Shown one piece after another: positions 42,777-51,556 of a stretch of DNA of 57,314 nt. Under the pieces are notes generated by a model. It was given only the letters and a program-made list of their open reading frames with translations, was not told the DNA's origin and ran no database searches. This DNA is from PALSA-926 sp964476835 (GTDB lineage: Bacteria > Pseudomonadota > Alphaproteobacteria > Micavibrionales > UBA2020): positions 1 to 57,314 of the forward strand of contig CAYZCE010000011.1 of the NCBI GenBank assembly GCA_964476835.1, given 5' to 3'. How positions within the stretch are numbered: the first letter of the stretch is position 1; each line of letters begins with the position of its first letter. The position numbers were made by a program, and so were the translations under genes.

Positions 42777-43073
42777 TTATTCTTCGGGCGGCGCGTACTT
42801 GAAATTGTCGATGTAGTTGCGCGGCGTGACCTTGCGGGCGTTCGGCTCGCTGACTTCGTATTCCCAGCCTTCGCTTTCGGCCATCGCGATTGCGGCTTCC
42901 TTGCTGGCGAAGTGCATCTTCACCTGGTTGAGCGTGTCGTTGGCGGCGGTCCAGCCCATAATCGGCTCGGGGCGGCGCGGCGTTTCCAGTTCGTACTCAA
43001 GAACCCAGTGCGCGGAATTGTTGCGGCCCGACTGCATCGCGTTCTTCGCGGGCTTGTAGATTTTGACTTTCAT
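42777..43073 (-). CDS. Complex I accessory subunit (ETC_C1/NDUFS4-like)
   Basis: 98 residues: MKVKIYKPAKNAMQSGRNNS, HWVLEYE, MGWTAANDTLNQVKMHFASK and EAAIAMAESEGWEYEV match the alphaproteobacterial homologues of the mitochondrial 18-kDa subunit of NADH:ubiquinone oxidoreductase. It ends two bases before kdsB. ATG 43073 gives the conserved N-terminus; the AAAGGA upstream is 12 bases away, so ATG 43085 or GTG 43082 cannot be excluded. Confidence 0.93.
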   Translation of the reverse strand: MKVKIYKPAKNAMQSGRNNSAHWVLEYELETPRRPEPIMGWTAANDTLNQVKMHFASKEAAIAMAESEGWEYEVSEPNARKVTPRNYIDNFKYAPPEE

Positions 43074-43102
43074 GGCTTGCACCATTCCTTTAACAAACAA
43101 CG

Positions 43103-43179
43103 TGGTCGGAGCGGAGGGATTTGAACCCCCGACATCCTGCTCCCAAAACAGGCGCGCTACCGGACTGCGCTACGCTCCG
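43103..43179 (-). tRNA. tRNA-Pro (TGG)
   Basis: 77-nt cloverleaf: acceptor CGGAGCG/CGCTCCG, D arm GCGCAGTCCGGTAGCGC, anticodon stem CCTGT/GCAGG with loop TTTGGGA (anticodon TGG), T arm GGGGG-TTCAAAT-CCCTC, discriminator A, encoded CCA. Confidence 0.96.
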
Positions 43180-43252
43180 ACTATATTTAGGCAGTCTAAA
43201 GGATTTACCGGCCCAAAGCAATCGCGGCGGATGTTTATTTTATTTAATTAAA

Positions 43253-43735
43253 TCAGTTAGTTGAGGCAAAAAATGGGTGCCTCACGCGGGCGCCGGGGGT
43301 CAATCCCAGACGCGCCGAGAGGCCGCCGTTGATTTCCAGAACGGCCGTCACGGGGCCGTCCGAGGGCAAGGGATCAAGCGAAAACGGCACGGCATTTTGC
43401 TGGATCTTGGTCACCTGCCCGTCGGCGGCGATGTAGAGCATGTCGAGGGGGATCTCGGTGTTCTTCATCCAGAACGACACCGGCGCGCTGCGGCCGAACT
43501 CGAACAGCATGCCACGGCTGTCGTCCATATGCGCGCGGAACATCAGGCCGCGCTCCTGCAGCGCGGACGTGTCGGCGATCTCGACGGTGAAGGGGTGCAC
43601 GCGGCCGTCGGTGCCGACGACCTCCAGCGTCTCGACGCGCGGGTGCCCGGTGAACAGCACGACCGCCGCCAGCGCCAGCAGGCCGAGCAGCGCGGCGATG
43701 GCCAGTCCGCGCCATTTCTTTGCGGACATCATCAT
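43253..43735 (-). CDS. DUF192 family exported protein
   Basis: 160 residues: an N-terminal membrane anchor or signal (GLAIAALLGLLALAAVVLF), then the DUF192 barrel with ERGLMFRAHMDDSRGMLFEF, FWMKNTEIPLDMLYI and AVLEINGGLSARLGLTPG. The family is common next to housekeeping genes; its function is not established. Overlaps the ymdB stop by ATGA; two further in-frame ATGs follow the first directly. Confidence 0.9.
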   Translation of the reverse strand: MMMSAKKWRGLAIAALLGLLALAAVVLFTGHPRVETLEVVGTDGRVHPFTVEIADTSALQERGLMFRAHMDDSRGMLFEFGRSAPVSFWMKNTEIPLDMLYIAADGQVTKIQQNAVPFSLDPLPSDGPVTAVLEINGGLSARLGLTPGARVRHPFFASTN

Positions 43736-44553
43736 GCCGCCCCCGCAGTGTGCGTGGGCGCCAGCAGGCCGCCGGTGCGGAAAGGCTCGATCTTCACGCA
43801 GCGTCCGGTTTTCGGATCAACCTCGATGAGCGTGCCGCAGAGCGTGACGGGGCCTTCGGCGGGACGCAACTTCTCGCCCGGCATCTTGCGCACGAAGCGG
43901 CGCATGGCGATCTCCATATCCATGCCGATGGCGCTGTTGTAGCAGCCGCACATGCCGGCATCGGTGTGGTATCCCGTGCCTTGCGGCAGGATGCGCGTAT
44001 CCGCCGTCGGCACGTGCGTGTGCGTGCCGACCACCAGCGAGGCGCGGCCGTCGACGTAGTATCCCAGCGCGTTCTTCTCGCTCGACGCTTCGCCATGCAC
44101 GTCGATGATGATGGCATTGACCTGCGCGCCCATGCGGTAGGATTTGCACAATTTATCGAGCGCCGCGAAAGGGTCGTCGAGCGCATCCATGAACAGGCGG
44201 CCCATGACATGGGCGACGAGGATCTTGTGCCCCTGCACCGTCTCGATGATATAAGCGCCGCGGCCCGGCGTGGCCTCGGGGAAGTTGAGCGCGCGGATGA
44301 GCTTCGGGTCGTTGCCGATATAGGCGATGATCTCGCGCTGGTCCCACACGTGGTTGCCCGTCGTGATGCAATCGACGCCGGCGGCATACAGGTCGTGGCA
44401 GATCTGCGGCGTGACGCCGAAGCCGTGCGCAGCGTTGTCCGCGTTCACGATCACGGCGGAAAGGCCGAGCGACTTGCGCAAGCCGGGCAGCTGGCGGATG
44501 ATCTCGTCGCGCGCGTCGCGTCCGACGATGTCGCCCAGGAACAGAATCTTCAT
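43732..44553 (-). CDS. ymdB: YmdB-family metallophosphoesterase
   Basis: 273-residue calcineurin-like phosphoesterase of the TIGR00282/YmdB family (2',3'-cyclic-nucleotide phosphodiesterase in Bacillus). Metal-site motifs: FLGDIVGRD, IVNADNAAHGFG, TTGNHVWDQRE, IIDVHGEASSEKNA and VGTHTHVPTAD. Sits between fau (16 bases away) and the DUF192 gene (ATGA overlap). Confidence 0.92.
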   Translation of the reverse strand: MKILFLGDIVGRDARDEIIRQLPGLRKSLGLSAVIVNADNAAHGFGVTPQICHDLYAAGVDCITTGNHVWDQREIIAYIGNDPKLIRALNFPEATPGRGAYIIETVQGHKILVAHVMGRLFMDALDDPFAALDKLCKSYRMGAQVNAIIIDVHGEASSEKNALGYYVDGRASLVVGTHTHVPTADTRILPQGTGYHTDAGMCGCYNSAIGMDMEIAMRRFVRKMPGEKLRPAEGPVTLCGTLIEVDPKTGRCVKIEPFRTGGLLAPTHTAGAA

Positions 44554-44568
44554 CGCCGCGCCTCCTTT

Positions 44569-45123
44569 TTAAAACCTGTAGACTTTTTTATCCGTCACGA
44601 TCATCGGCATCGGCACGTCGTGCGCCTGCGCCTGAAATTCGCCGTCGTAGCGCTGCAGATCATACGCAATGCCGACGGCGCGCGCCGGTTTCACGGCTGC
44701 AAGCGTGCCGTCGTAAAATCCGCCGCCGTAGCCGATGCGGTGCCCGCGCGCATCGAACGCGGCGAGCGGCACCAGCACGGTATCGGGCACCACAACATCG
44801 CCCTCCGCCGGTTCAGGAATACCGAAGCCGCCGCGGTGCATCGCGCTGTCCTCGCGCCAGAGGCGGAATTGCATCAGCTCCTCCGCCCCCATCACCTGCG
44901 GCAGCGCGACCGTGTGCCCGCGCGCGATCAATTCGCGCAGCAGCGGCAGCACGTCGATCTCCCCGCGCACTGGCCAATACCCCGCAACGACAGAAGCTGG
45001 CGGCAATTCCACCATCTCGAAAAACAGCCTCATCAACGCCGCCGCCGCCGCATGACGCTCCGCCGCCGGCAGCTCCTGCCGGCGTTCGATGAAAGTATGG
45101 CGAATGGCTGATTTGGTTTCCAC
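44569..45123 (-). CDS. fau: 5-formyltetrahydrofolate cyclo-ligase
   Basis: Converts 5-formyl-THF to 5,10-methenyl-THF. 184 residues: SAIRHTFIERRQELPAAERH, VAGYWPVRGEIDVLPLL, and the signature GHRIGYGGGFYDGTL. GTG 45123 is preferred because it gives the family length; the open frame upstream to 45258 reads into non-coding sequence. The zapA–6S RNA–fau order seen here is widely conserved in proteobacteria and co-transcription with 6S RNA is known in E. coli. Confidence 0.92.
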   Translation of the reverse strand: METKSAIRHTFIERRQELPAAERHAAAAALMRLFFEMVELPPASVVAGYWPVRGEIDVLPLLRELIARGHTVALPQVMGAEELMQFRLWREDSAMHRGGFGIPEPAEGDVVVPDTVLVPLAAFDARGHRIGYGGGFYDGTLAAVKPARAVGIAYDLQRYDGEFQAQAHDVPMPMIVTDKKVYRF

Positions 45124-45281
45124 GTAGCTATCGTACCGTCCACTTTGATTTTTCTTCAAGGATTTTGAGCCGAAAACGCCGTCTTTCGAGAACCGGCGCG
45201 CAGCGTGGCAGCGCCACGTGAGCACCGGAAGCGCAGAAAGGCGGGGTTTGCAGGCCAAAAGCCGCCGAAGAAAAACAAAGT

Positions 45282-45450
45282 GGAAGGCAGCCGCTATAAA
45301 TAGAACCGTGGGCGGGGATTATCCGCTAGGCCCTCTTGTAAAGGGGGGAGCTGTTTGGCGGGACCAGGGTCCAGTCAGGAACAGCCCCCTATACTAACGA
45401 TTATCGGCCTCTGGGACAGTGCTGCCTCACGAGAGCCGCAGCCGCCTTCC
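45282..45450 (-). ncRNA. ssrS: 6S RNA
   Basis: About 169 nt between zapA and fau on their strand. Terminal stem of 13 pairs: GGAAGGCGGCTGC with GCGGCTGCCTTCC. Inside, GTCCCAGAGGCCGATAATCG near the 5' side resembles the 6S start region (C-C-U-G-A-G-C-C-G-A-U), and long near-complementary arms flank a central open region, as needed to mimic an open promoter for RNA polymerase holoenzyme. Position, size, fold and own promoter agree. Confidence 0.88.
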
Positions 45451-45457
45451 GGAAAAG

Positions 45458-45486
45458 AATGTAGCCGAGGTTGTGCGCGAACGCAA
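45458..45486 (-). promoter_or_regulatory. Promoter of 6S RNA
   Basis: Minus-strand TTGCGT (45486–45481), 17-base spacer, TACATT (45463–45458), then seven bases to the first G of the predicted RNA. Confidence 0.66.
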
Positions 45487-45518
45487 CAACTCATCGAAAA
45501 ACCGCATTAAATCAGGGC

Positions 45519-45869
45519 TTAGGACGCTTGCAGGACTTTGCTGGCGATGCCGTCGATGCGCTTGGTCAGCGTCTCGACAACGCGCAGGATAGTCGCTTCT
45601 TCGTCCTTGGAGACGGCGGCTTGCGCCTGTGCCGCGGCCTTGGCGGGCTTTTGCGCAGGTGCGCCTTCGCGCGCGGCGAAGAGCTCGTCGGCGACGATGA
45701 GGGTGGCGAGCGCCATCAGGTGCGCTTCGTTATACGCCGCGCCCGAACGCGAGAGCGCTTGCACGCGCTGGTCGACATAAGCGGCGAGATCAACGATGTG
45801 GCCTTCTTGTCCGGCATCGCAAGCGATGTCGTAAGAACGGCCGTTGAGGAAGATCTTGACTTCAGCCAT
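45519..45869 (-). CDS. zapA: Cell division protein ZapA
   Basis: FtsZ-bundling protein. 116 residues: AEVKIFLNGRSYDIACDAGQ, HIVDLAAYVDQRV and LMALATLIVADELFAAREG are the family blocks; an Ala/Lys/Gln linker leads to a C-terminal coiled-coil helix. Six bases separate it from the upstream DUF4164 gene, its usual companion in alphaproteobacteria. Confidence 0.92.
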   Translation of the reverse strand: MAEVKIFLNGRSYDIACDAGQEGHIVDLAAYVDQRVQALSRSGAAYNEAHLMALATLIVADELFAAREGAPAQKPAKAAAQAQAAVSKDEEATILRVVETLTKRIDGIASKVLQAS

Positions 45870-45875
45870 GTGGAA

Positions 45876-46091
45876 TTACTCCTGTGCGAGCAGCGTTTCG
45901 AGGCGGTTGATGGTCTGGTCGAGCTTCGCCGCGACCTTGCGGTTGACGTCGCGCTCGTTGCGCACGCTCAGGTCGAGCCTCGGCTCTTCCTGGCGCTTTT
46001 GCGCGGTGGAGAGGGTCTTGTCGATCGCGGTCTCAAGGCGCAGCAGGGCTTTTTCGAGGTTTTCCAGCGCGGGCTTCAAAGGGGTCTTCAT
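45876..46091 (-). CDS. Small coiled-coil protein (DUF4164-like)
   Basis: 71 residues, almost entirely heptad coiled coil (LENLEKALLRLETAIDKTL; KLDQTINRLETLLAQE). The context upstream of zapA and the predicted shape match DUF4164. AAGGA is six bases upstream of ATG 46091, which decides this start over 46109. Confidence 0.8.
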   Translation of the reverse strand: MKTPLKPALENLEKALLRLETAIDKTLSTAQKRQEEPRLDLSVRNERDVNRKVAAKLDQTINRLETLLAQE

Positions 46092-46238
46092 GAAATATCC
46101 TTGTTTCACGAGAGTGGTTCAATTTTGGTAATAGCTGAGCATAAGATTCCGCGAGTCTTTCGTCAATACATACCCCCTTAAAAATGCTGATTTTTTCGAC
46201 TTAATGAGATTTTAAGGATATGGCAATAAACTATCCAC

Positions 46239-47075
46239 ATGACGGACGCCGAACTCAAAGCCCTGCTGCCAGCCGTTGAAGACATCGCCCGCAAGGCCGG
46301 CGCGGAAATCATGCGCTTTTACGGCGGCACCGAGGTCGAGATCAAGGACGACGGCTCGCCCGTCACCGCCGCCGACCACGCAGCGGAAGACCTGATTTTA
46401 CCGGCGCTCGCGCAACTCACACCCGGCATTCCCATTGTCTCGGAAGAGCGCGTCGCGGCGGGCGAGATTCCCGATGTGTCCGGCGGCACGTTCTGGACGG
46501 TCGACCCGCTCGACGGCACCAAGGAATTCATCAATAAAACCGGCTCTTTCGTGGTGGCGATCGCGCTGGTCGTCGACAACAAGGCGACGCTCGGCGTCAT
46601 CTATCATCCGGCGACGGGGCTTCTTTATTCCGGCGCGGGGCCCGGTACCGCGACAAAGATCGGCGCCGACGGCGTGCGCAAAACCTTGTCGGCGCCCGCC
46701 GCAGAAGAAAACCAATTGCATGTGCTGGTCAACGAACCGCACGCCGACATGCCGCGCGTCAAGGGCTGGCTCAGCAACCAGTTCAAGAAGGCCGCGAACA
46801 TCGACCCGAAAAGCGGCGTCTTCCGCGCCTGCCAGGTGGCGGAAGGCTGGGCGGACATGGCCGTCTATTGCTCGGCGAAGCGGCAGGGCCGGATCAAGTG
46901 GTGGGACGTGGCGCCCGGACATGCGATCGTGATCGCCGCCGGCGGCCGCGGGGAAACGATGGACGGCGGCCCCCTGCTCTACGATGCCGTCGATTTGCAG
47001 GTATCGCCGCATGCGTTCCTGTCGCCGCACGCGGTCAATCACCCGCCCGCGCGCAACGCGCCGCCGGCGCCTTGA
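46239..47075 (+). CDS. cysQ: 3'(2'),5'-bisphosphate nucleotidase CysQ
   Basis: Removes PAP made in sulfate assimilation. 278 residues of the lithium-sensitive inositol-monophosphatase fold: DDGSPVTAADHAAEDLIL, IVSEER, TFWTVDPLDGTKEF (metal site) and KWWDVAPGHAIVIAAGG. The annotated start is 25 bases after a better AAGGAT, which precedes a separate 19-codon reading frame at 46220; this may be a leader peptide or chance. Convergent with the four-gene operon (3-base gap, no visible terminator). Confidence 0.93.
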   Translation: MTDAELKALLPAVEDIARKAGAEIMRFYGGTEVEIKDDGSPVTAADHAAEDLILPALAQLTPGIPIVSEERVAAGEIPDVSGGTFWTVDPLDGTKEFINKTGSFVVAIALVVDNKATLGVIYHPATGLLYSGAGPGTATKIGADGVRKTLSAPAAEENQLHVLVNEPHADMPRVKGWLSNQFKKAANIDPKSGVFRACQVAEGWADMAVYCSAKRQGRIKWWDVAPGHAIVIAAGGRGETMDGGPLLYDAVDLQVSPHAFLSPHAVNHPPARNAPPAP

Positions 47076-47078
47076 TCG

Positions 47079-48557
47079 TTATTTTTTCGGCTTGAAAGCG
47101 CTGTTGCCCGGCTTCTTGCTGGCAAGGGTCGCGCGCTTGGCGTTGATTTCAGCATCGGTGAAATCGACCTGGCCGCGATAGGCCAGCGCGACGTTCCACC
47201 ACAAATCCTTCATCTCCTTCACGCGGCCGACCCAGAGTTCGGGCGCGAAGGCGAGCGCGAGCTGGTTCTTTTCCGCCAGCACGTTGATGAGCGTGTTGCC
47301 GTGGATATCCTCGGCAATGAAGTCCTTGACCGTCAGCTTCTCGCCGCGCTCTTTCGCAAGGTCGACGATGGCGGAGAAACGGTCGAACTTGGCGCCGGCG
47401 AGCAGTCCTGTGTTGCCCATCTCGCCCGTGCTCGCACGCAGGTCGGCGATGGTCAGCGGCTGGCCGATGGCGTCGAGTTTTTCAGTGATCAGCGCGAAAT
47501 TGTCCCATACCGCGCGCAGGCCGATCGCCAGCACCGGCTCACCCACGTTATTGAGCGGCGTGAAGAGGTCCTGCTTGCCCGTCAGCGGGCGGGCGGCGAA
47601 TTGAGGCGCGTAAGTGAGGTTTTCAGCTTCCGCATAGGACGCGTCGAAATCGCGCGCGCCCATCGCGGCCGTCCAGCCGGGCAGCACGCAAGACCAGAGC
47701 TGCAGCATGTCCTCGAGACGGTCCTGCCAGTGCGCGGGCGTGAAGACCTTGGAGAGCGACTGGTATTCGGCGGCGCGCGCCAGCATGTTCTTGGCGTAGG
47801 AAACCTGCTTGAGGAAATCGTTGACCTCGAAACGCTCGCCGTGCGCGGTCATTTCGGCGACGACGTCTTGGTACCTGCCCCAGGCGGAAGCGTTGTCGAA
47901 GCACATGTCGCCGCTGGCGTTGGGCAGCAGCACGTATTCCTTGCGCAGCCAGTCGCCGGCGGCTTCCAGCTTGGCGACGACGGGGGCCAGTTCGCCCTTG
48001 GCCGACAGCGCGGTGCGGATATCGTCGGGCAGGAGGCCGGCCTTGAGCATGCGGTCTTCCGGCGTGGTCTTGCCTTCGGCGGCGAACAGGCGGCGCTTGA
48101 GTTGCGGCGCCGTCATGCCGTCCTTGAAGATTTCCTTGCGGTTGGGCACCGGCACGCGGTGCCAGAGGCGTTCCATGTCGTCGAAACGGCCTTCCCAGAT
48201 CTCGAAGGTGAAGATGTTGCTGAGGCCGCCGTGCGCGACGGCGCTGTCGAGCAGCGTGCGATCGCCCGCGATCGGCGTGATGAAATCGTCGAAAGTGAAA
48301 CGGTCGCCGTTGGCACGCGCGGTCTCGGCGATGCGCGCGAAGTTCTTCCAGGCGCCGGGGCAGTCGAGCAGGCACTTGCCCGCGTCGTCAAGCGCGAGGA
48401 AATCGGCCTTGGTTAGCATCTGTTGCTGGCCGGCCATCGCTTCCAGCGTCTGGGTAAGGTTATCGCCCGAGAACGCGAGGTTGCGGTACTTTTCCGCATC
48501 CGGATGCTCGCACAGGGCGGCGACAAGCGCCTTCTTGATGTAATTTGCGCCGCTCAT
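47079..48557 (-). CDS. Unknown protein with three Trp-rich repeats (last gene of the VWA–AAA operon)
   Basis: Not recognised. 492 residues, no signal or TM helix. Three large repeats share a late signature W-x2-R-x2-[DE]-M-x2-LW: IWEGRFDDMERLW (120–132), HWQDRLEDMLQLW (276–288), LWVGRVKEMKDLW (441–453). Each is preceded by a [AV]W-x2-[FY] helix (69, 225, 350) and a T/V-x-[DN]-[FL] strand (FTFDDF, FEVNDF, LTVKDF), with a stretch like GNTLINVLAEKNQL that recalls ankyrin repeats. ATGA overlap with the preceding gene. Probably a substrate-binding or scaffold part of the system. Confidence 0.8.
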   Translation of the reverse strand: MSGANYIKKALVAALCEHPDAEKYRNLAFSGDNLTQTLEAMAGQQQMLTKADFLALDDAGKCLLDCPGAWKNFARIAETARANGDRFTFDDFITPIAGDRTLLDSAVAHGGLSNIFTFEIWEGRFDDMERLWHRVPVPNRKEIFKDGMTAPQLKRRLFAAEGKTTPEDRMLKAGLLPDDIRTALSAKGELAPVVAKLEAAGDWLRKEYVLLPNASGDMCFDNASAWGRYQDVVAEMTAHGERFEVNDFLKQVSYAKNMLARAAEYQSLSKVFTPAHWQDRLEDMLQLWSCVLPGWTAAMGARDFDASYAEAENLTYAPQFAARPLTGKQDLFTPLNNVGEPVLAIGLRAVWDNFALITEKLDAIGQPLTIADLRASTGEMGNTGLLAGAKFDRFSAIVDLAKERGEKLTVKDFIAEDIHGNTLINVLAEKNQLALAFAPELWVGRVKEMKDLWWNVALAYRGQVDFTDAEINAKRATLASKKPGNSAFKPKK

Positions 48558-48898
48558 GCCTTCTTCACCTCTTTAAAGAGTGTCTTGATCGTGCCGTTGC
48601 GATGGCACAGTTTCTCGATGTCCGCGTCGGTCATCAGCGCGTCGTGCGGGATGAAGATGACCTTCTTGTCGTCCGCGCGCAGCGCCGCTTCCAGCGTCAG
48701 CAGGGTGTCGGCGACCGCCGCATGGGCGTCGCCGGCGATGACCTTGCTTTCCCAGCCCTGCTCGACCGTGAACAGGCGGATGCCGTGCTGCAAAGTGCGG
48801 CCGCCGCGTTCCATCGCGTTGCGTTGCGCGACGATGACGGCCGTTTCCTGCAGCAGGCCGGGCGGCAAAGCGCCCTCTGCGGTTTCCGCACTGGTCAT
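48554..48898 (-). CDS. Unknown 114-residue protein of the VWA–AAA operon
   Basis: Not recognised. Soluble, alpha/beta composition: ETAVIVAQRNAMERGGRTLQ, GWESKVIAGDAHAAVADTLL, DKKVIFIPHDALMTDADIEK. It starts 12 bases after the AAA+ gene stop and overlaps the 492-residue gene by ATGA, so it is made with both. No Cys, no TM. Confidence 0.78.
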   Translation of the reverse strand: MTSAETAEGALPPGLLQETAVIVAQRNAMERGGRTLQHGIRLFTVEQGWESKVIAGDAHAAVADTLLTLEAALRADDKKVIFIPHDALMTDADIEKLCHRNGTIKTLFKEVKKA

Positions 48899-48910
48899 GG
48901 AGCCTGCCTT

Positions 48911-51556
48911 TTAGCGCGACTTCATGACGTACTTGCCATGACGCATCTCGAGGCTCTTGTCGACCAGCAGTTCGGCGAGATCCGCCGACTTGTCGATCGC
49001 GACTTCGACCGCTTCGCCCTGGTCGTTGGCCGCGAAACGCGCGTTGCGGTACTTGAAGGCCTCGACGAGGCGTCCGCGCACCGTATCGGGCATGTTGCGG
49101 GTCAGGTCGTTCAGCGCCGCCTCGACCTTCGAGAGCGCGTTGGCTTCGTTGCGGTCGACGTGGATGATGCCGGCTTCCTTGAAGGCCGCCTTCAGCTTTT
49201 CAGGGATCGCTTCGCCGATCACCAGCGTCTTGTTGCGCGCTTCGTTGCGGACGATGTGGACGGAGACGTCCTGCTCGTTGAACTTGACGCGCAGCGAGGT
49301 GGTGGCGATCTTCTGCTCCGACGTGTTTTCGGCGATGTGGAGCGCCTCGTCGTTGTCGGGAGCCTTGGGGGTTGCGGCGGCATCCGCGTTGTCGTTGGCC
49401 GCCGGTGCCGGCTCCTCGAGCAGCGGGCGCAGGTTGCCGTCCCAGATCGCGGCGAGGTTCACGCCGGACACGGTGGGCAGCGCCAGCGCAGCCATGAAGT
49501 CGTCATGGCCGACGAGGTCGTCGAAGTCGAGGTCGATCTCTTTCCCGGCCACGATGTAGGCGGCGTAGTCCTCGATGTGCGCAGCGAAGAGCGGCGACGC
49601 GTTGAGCGTCTCGACGTCGCTGTTGACGACGAAGAGCTCTTTCGCGCCTTCAGCCTTGGCCGCCGCCGCGATAGCGAGGGCGTCGCGCAGCTTCTTGGCG
49701 GTGATGATGTCTTCATCGCGCGCAGAGAGCTTCGGGTCGACCGAACGCAGGTAGTTGCAGAAGACCTTCTGCGCGAGTTCGGCCTGTTTCTTGGGGTCGC
49801 GGTCGCCGAAGGCGCTGATGTTCAGCGCCTCCTCGACGGACTTCTGCTGGCTGTGCGCGGCTTCCGCAAGGTTGATGTCGCGCAGGCCGAATTCCTTCAT
49901 CGCCTGCATCAGCTTGCCGTAGAGCTTCGTCTTGCCGACGGCGCCCGACTTTTCGTACACGAGGCGTTCCAGGAACTCGACCAGGCGGGTGCCGAAGCCC
50001 AGCGCCGGGTTTTCTTCAACAGGCGCGGCCGGCTTCGGCGGCGTCAGGAAGTCCTTGAAGACCGTAGAGAGGCTGGTATCCGCCGGCTCCATGCGCGGGC
50101 GGATGACGGCGGCTTCCTCGAGGTGCTGCTTGACCTTGCGGAAATCCACGCCTTCCTTCTTGGTGTATTCCTCGTCGACTTCGTCGATGAGGTCGGTGTG
50201 GCCTTGCATGATCTTCTCGGCGTTGGTGACGGTCGCCCACTTGTCGTAGAACTTCGCAAGCTTTTCCGACGCGCTGACGACGTTTTGCCAGTTGAGCAGC
50301 AGGCTTTCCTGCAGCGGCGAGAGCGGCGTGCCTTCCATTTGCGCCTTGGCCTTGCGGATGTCCATCAGCCACTTGCCGAAGGCTTCCGGCTGCGCGTCGG
50401 CCTGGTCCTTGAAGACGGTATAGAGCGTCGAGACGGGGATGCCGACCATCATCTGGCAGATGCGGTGCTGCCAGTCGAGGGCGCCGGGATCCGGCAGGGT
50501 CTGCGGCGACAGGCGGGAGTAGACCGACTTGTTGAGCGAGCGGGTCGTCGTGCCGTCTTCGGTCTTGTTGCCCGTGAGGGTGACGAAGAAGCCGATGCCC
50601 ATGTCTTCGCGCTTGAAGGTGAAGGAACTGGGGCCTGCGCTAGCGTCCTTGTTCTTCAGCGGGTTCTCGACGGTGCAGCTGTCGATTTCGCCGTTGATGA
50701 ACTGCCAGACGGTCTGCAGCGCGTTGTCGGTGCCTTCCTTGGACTTGTTGTACTCGTCGAGGACGCCTTCGCGGTTCTCGAGGAACCAGCGGATCAGCGT
50801 GCCGTATTGCGAGTTCATGCCGAGCGCGTTGCCGCCGGCGTTGTCGAGGCCTTCGACGGCGCTGATCTGCTTGAGCAGGCTGAAAGCCTGGTCAACTTCG
50901 GCGGAAACGGCCGTGCCCTTGAAGTAATTCCAGTCGATCGCCTTGATCTCGTCGCCGTCCATCGTCAGCGCGCCCTTCGGCAGCTGCTTCAGCTTGGCGT
51001 AGGATAGCGCCTGCAGCATGCCCGACTTGAGGCGCTTGTCGATCGCCTGCGGCAGGGCATCGCCCGCGCCGAAGTCGAGGACCATTTCAAACAGCAGGTC
51101 GTTCATGTTCTTGCCGCCGCAGTCGAAGACCTCGACCGGCTTGGTGCTGCGCATGCGGCCTTGCAGCGCGCCCATGAAGGATTTGCCGAAGCCGGGGTCG
51201 CCGATCAGGAACTGCGCGCGGTTGTGGCTCTCGGGCTTGCGGCGCTCGAGGCCGTCGAAGAACAAGGGCAGCATCGAGGGCACCGGCATGTCGCAGTAGG
51301 CCATCGCCACGACTTCCGCGTAGGAGCGGTCGGAATAGACCTGCATCGGCATCGTGTCGGACGCGATGGCGGAGAGGACCTGGTCCATCTCGGAGCTGTT
51401 GCGCTGGTCGACGCGCTGCGTGCCCCACATCGGGAACGGACGCGACGCGGTGCCGAGCGGCTTCTCGAGCTTTGCCAGGATCTCGGGCGTCAGGTCCTTG
51501 ATCTTGGTGTCGAGCAGGTTCTGCTGCGGTTCGTTCTTCGGGGTATTTTTTGTCAT
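48911..51556 (-). CDS. Large AAA+ ATPase (MoxR/CobS-like) of the VWA–AAA operon
   Basis: 881 residues. The AAA+ core lies in about residues 60–400: Walker A LIGDPGFGKSFM (GDPGFGKS, 119–126), Walker B GVLDEYNK (264–271), sensor 1 VTLTGNK (Asn330) and a downstream RSLNKSVYSRL where helix-2-insert AAA+ proteins (MoxR, CobS, GvpN) carry their Arg finger. The C-terminal half (about 400–881) is helical and unlike typical MoxR, which are about 330 residues in all. It overlaps the VWA gene by ATGA (51553–51556). A remodelling motor acting with the VWA protein is inferred from known MoxR–VWA and CobS–CobT pairs. Confidence 0.87.
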   Translation of the reverse strand: MTKNTPKNEPQQNLLDTKIKDLTPEILAKLEKPLGTASRPFPMWGTQRVDQRNSSEMDQVLSAIASDTMPMQVYSDRSYAEVVAMAYCDMPVPSMLPLFFDGLERRKPESHNRAQFLIGDPGFGKSFMGALQGRMRSTKPVEVFDCGGKNMNDLLFEMVLDFGAGDALPQAIDKRLKSGMLQALSYAKLKQLPKGALTMDGDEIKAIDWNYFKGTAVSAEVDQAFSLLKQISAVEGLDNAGGNALGMNSQYGTLIRWFLENREGVLDEYNKSKEGTDNALQTVWQFINGEIDSCTVENPLKNKDASAGPSSFTFKREDMGIGFFVTLTGNKTEDGTTTRSLNKSVYSRLSPQTLPDPGALDWQHRICQMMVGIPVSTLYTVFKDQADAQPEAFGKWLMDIRKAKAQMEGTPLSPLQESLLLNWQNVVSASEKLAKFYDKWATVTNAEKIMQGHTDLIDEVDEEYTKKEGVDFRKVKQHLEEAAVIRPRMEPADTSLSTVFKDFLTPPKPAAPVEENPALGFGTRLVEFLERLVYEKSGAVGKTKLYGKLMQAMKEFGLRDINLAEAAHSQQKSVEEALNISAFGDRDPKKQAELAQKVFCNYLRSVDPKLSARDEDIITAKKLRDALAIAAAAKAEGAKELFVVNSDVETLNASPLFAAHIEDYAAYIVAGKEIDLDFDDLVGHDDFMAALALPTVSGVNLAAIWDGNLRPLLEEPAPAANDNADAAATPKAPDNDEALHIAENTSEQKIATTSLRVKFNEQDVSVHIVRNEARNKTLVIGEAIPEKLKAAFKEAGIIHVDRNEANALSKVEAALNDLTRNMPDTVRGRLVEAFKYRNARFAANDQGEAVEVAIDKSADLAELLVDKSLEMRHGKYVMKSR

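Noticed and set aside
45124..45258. A 45-residue N-terminal extension of 5-formyl-THF cyclo-ligase.
   Set aside because: The extension is not like the family and approaches the 6S RNA; the GTG at 45123 gives normal length.
46220..46279. A 19-codon reading frame with AAGGAT upstream of cysQ as a leader peptide.
   Set aside because: It has no attenuator structure or repeated codons and overlaps cysQ; chance cannot be excluded, so it is only mentioned under cysQ.
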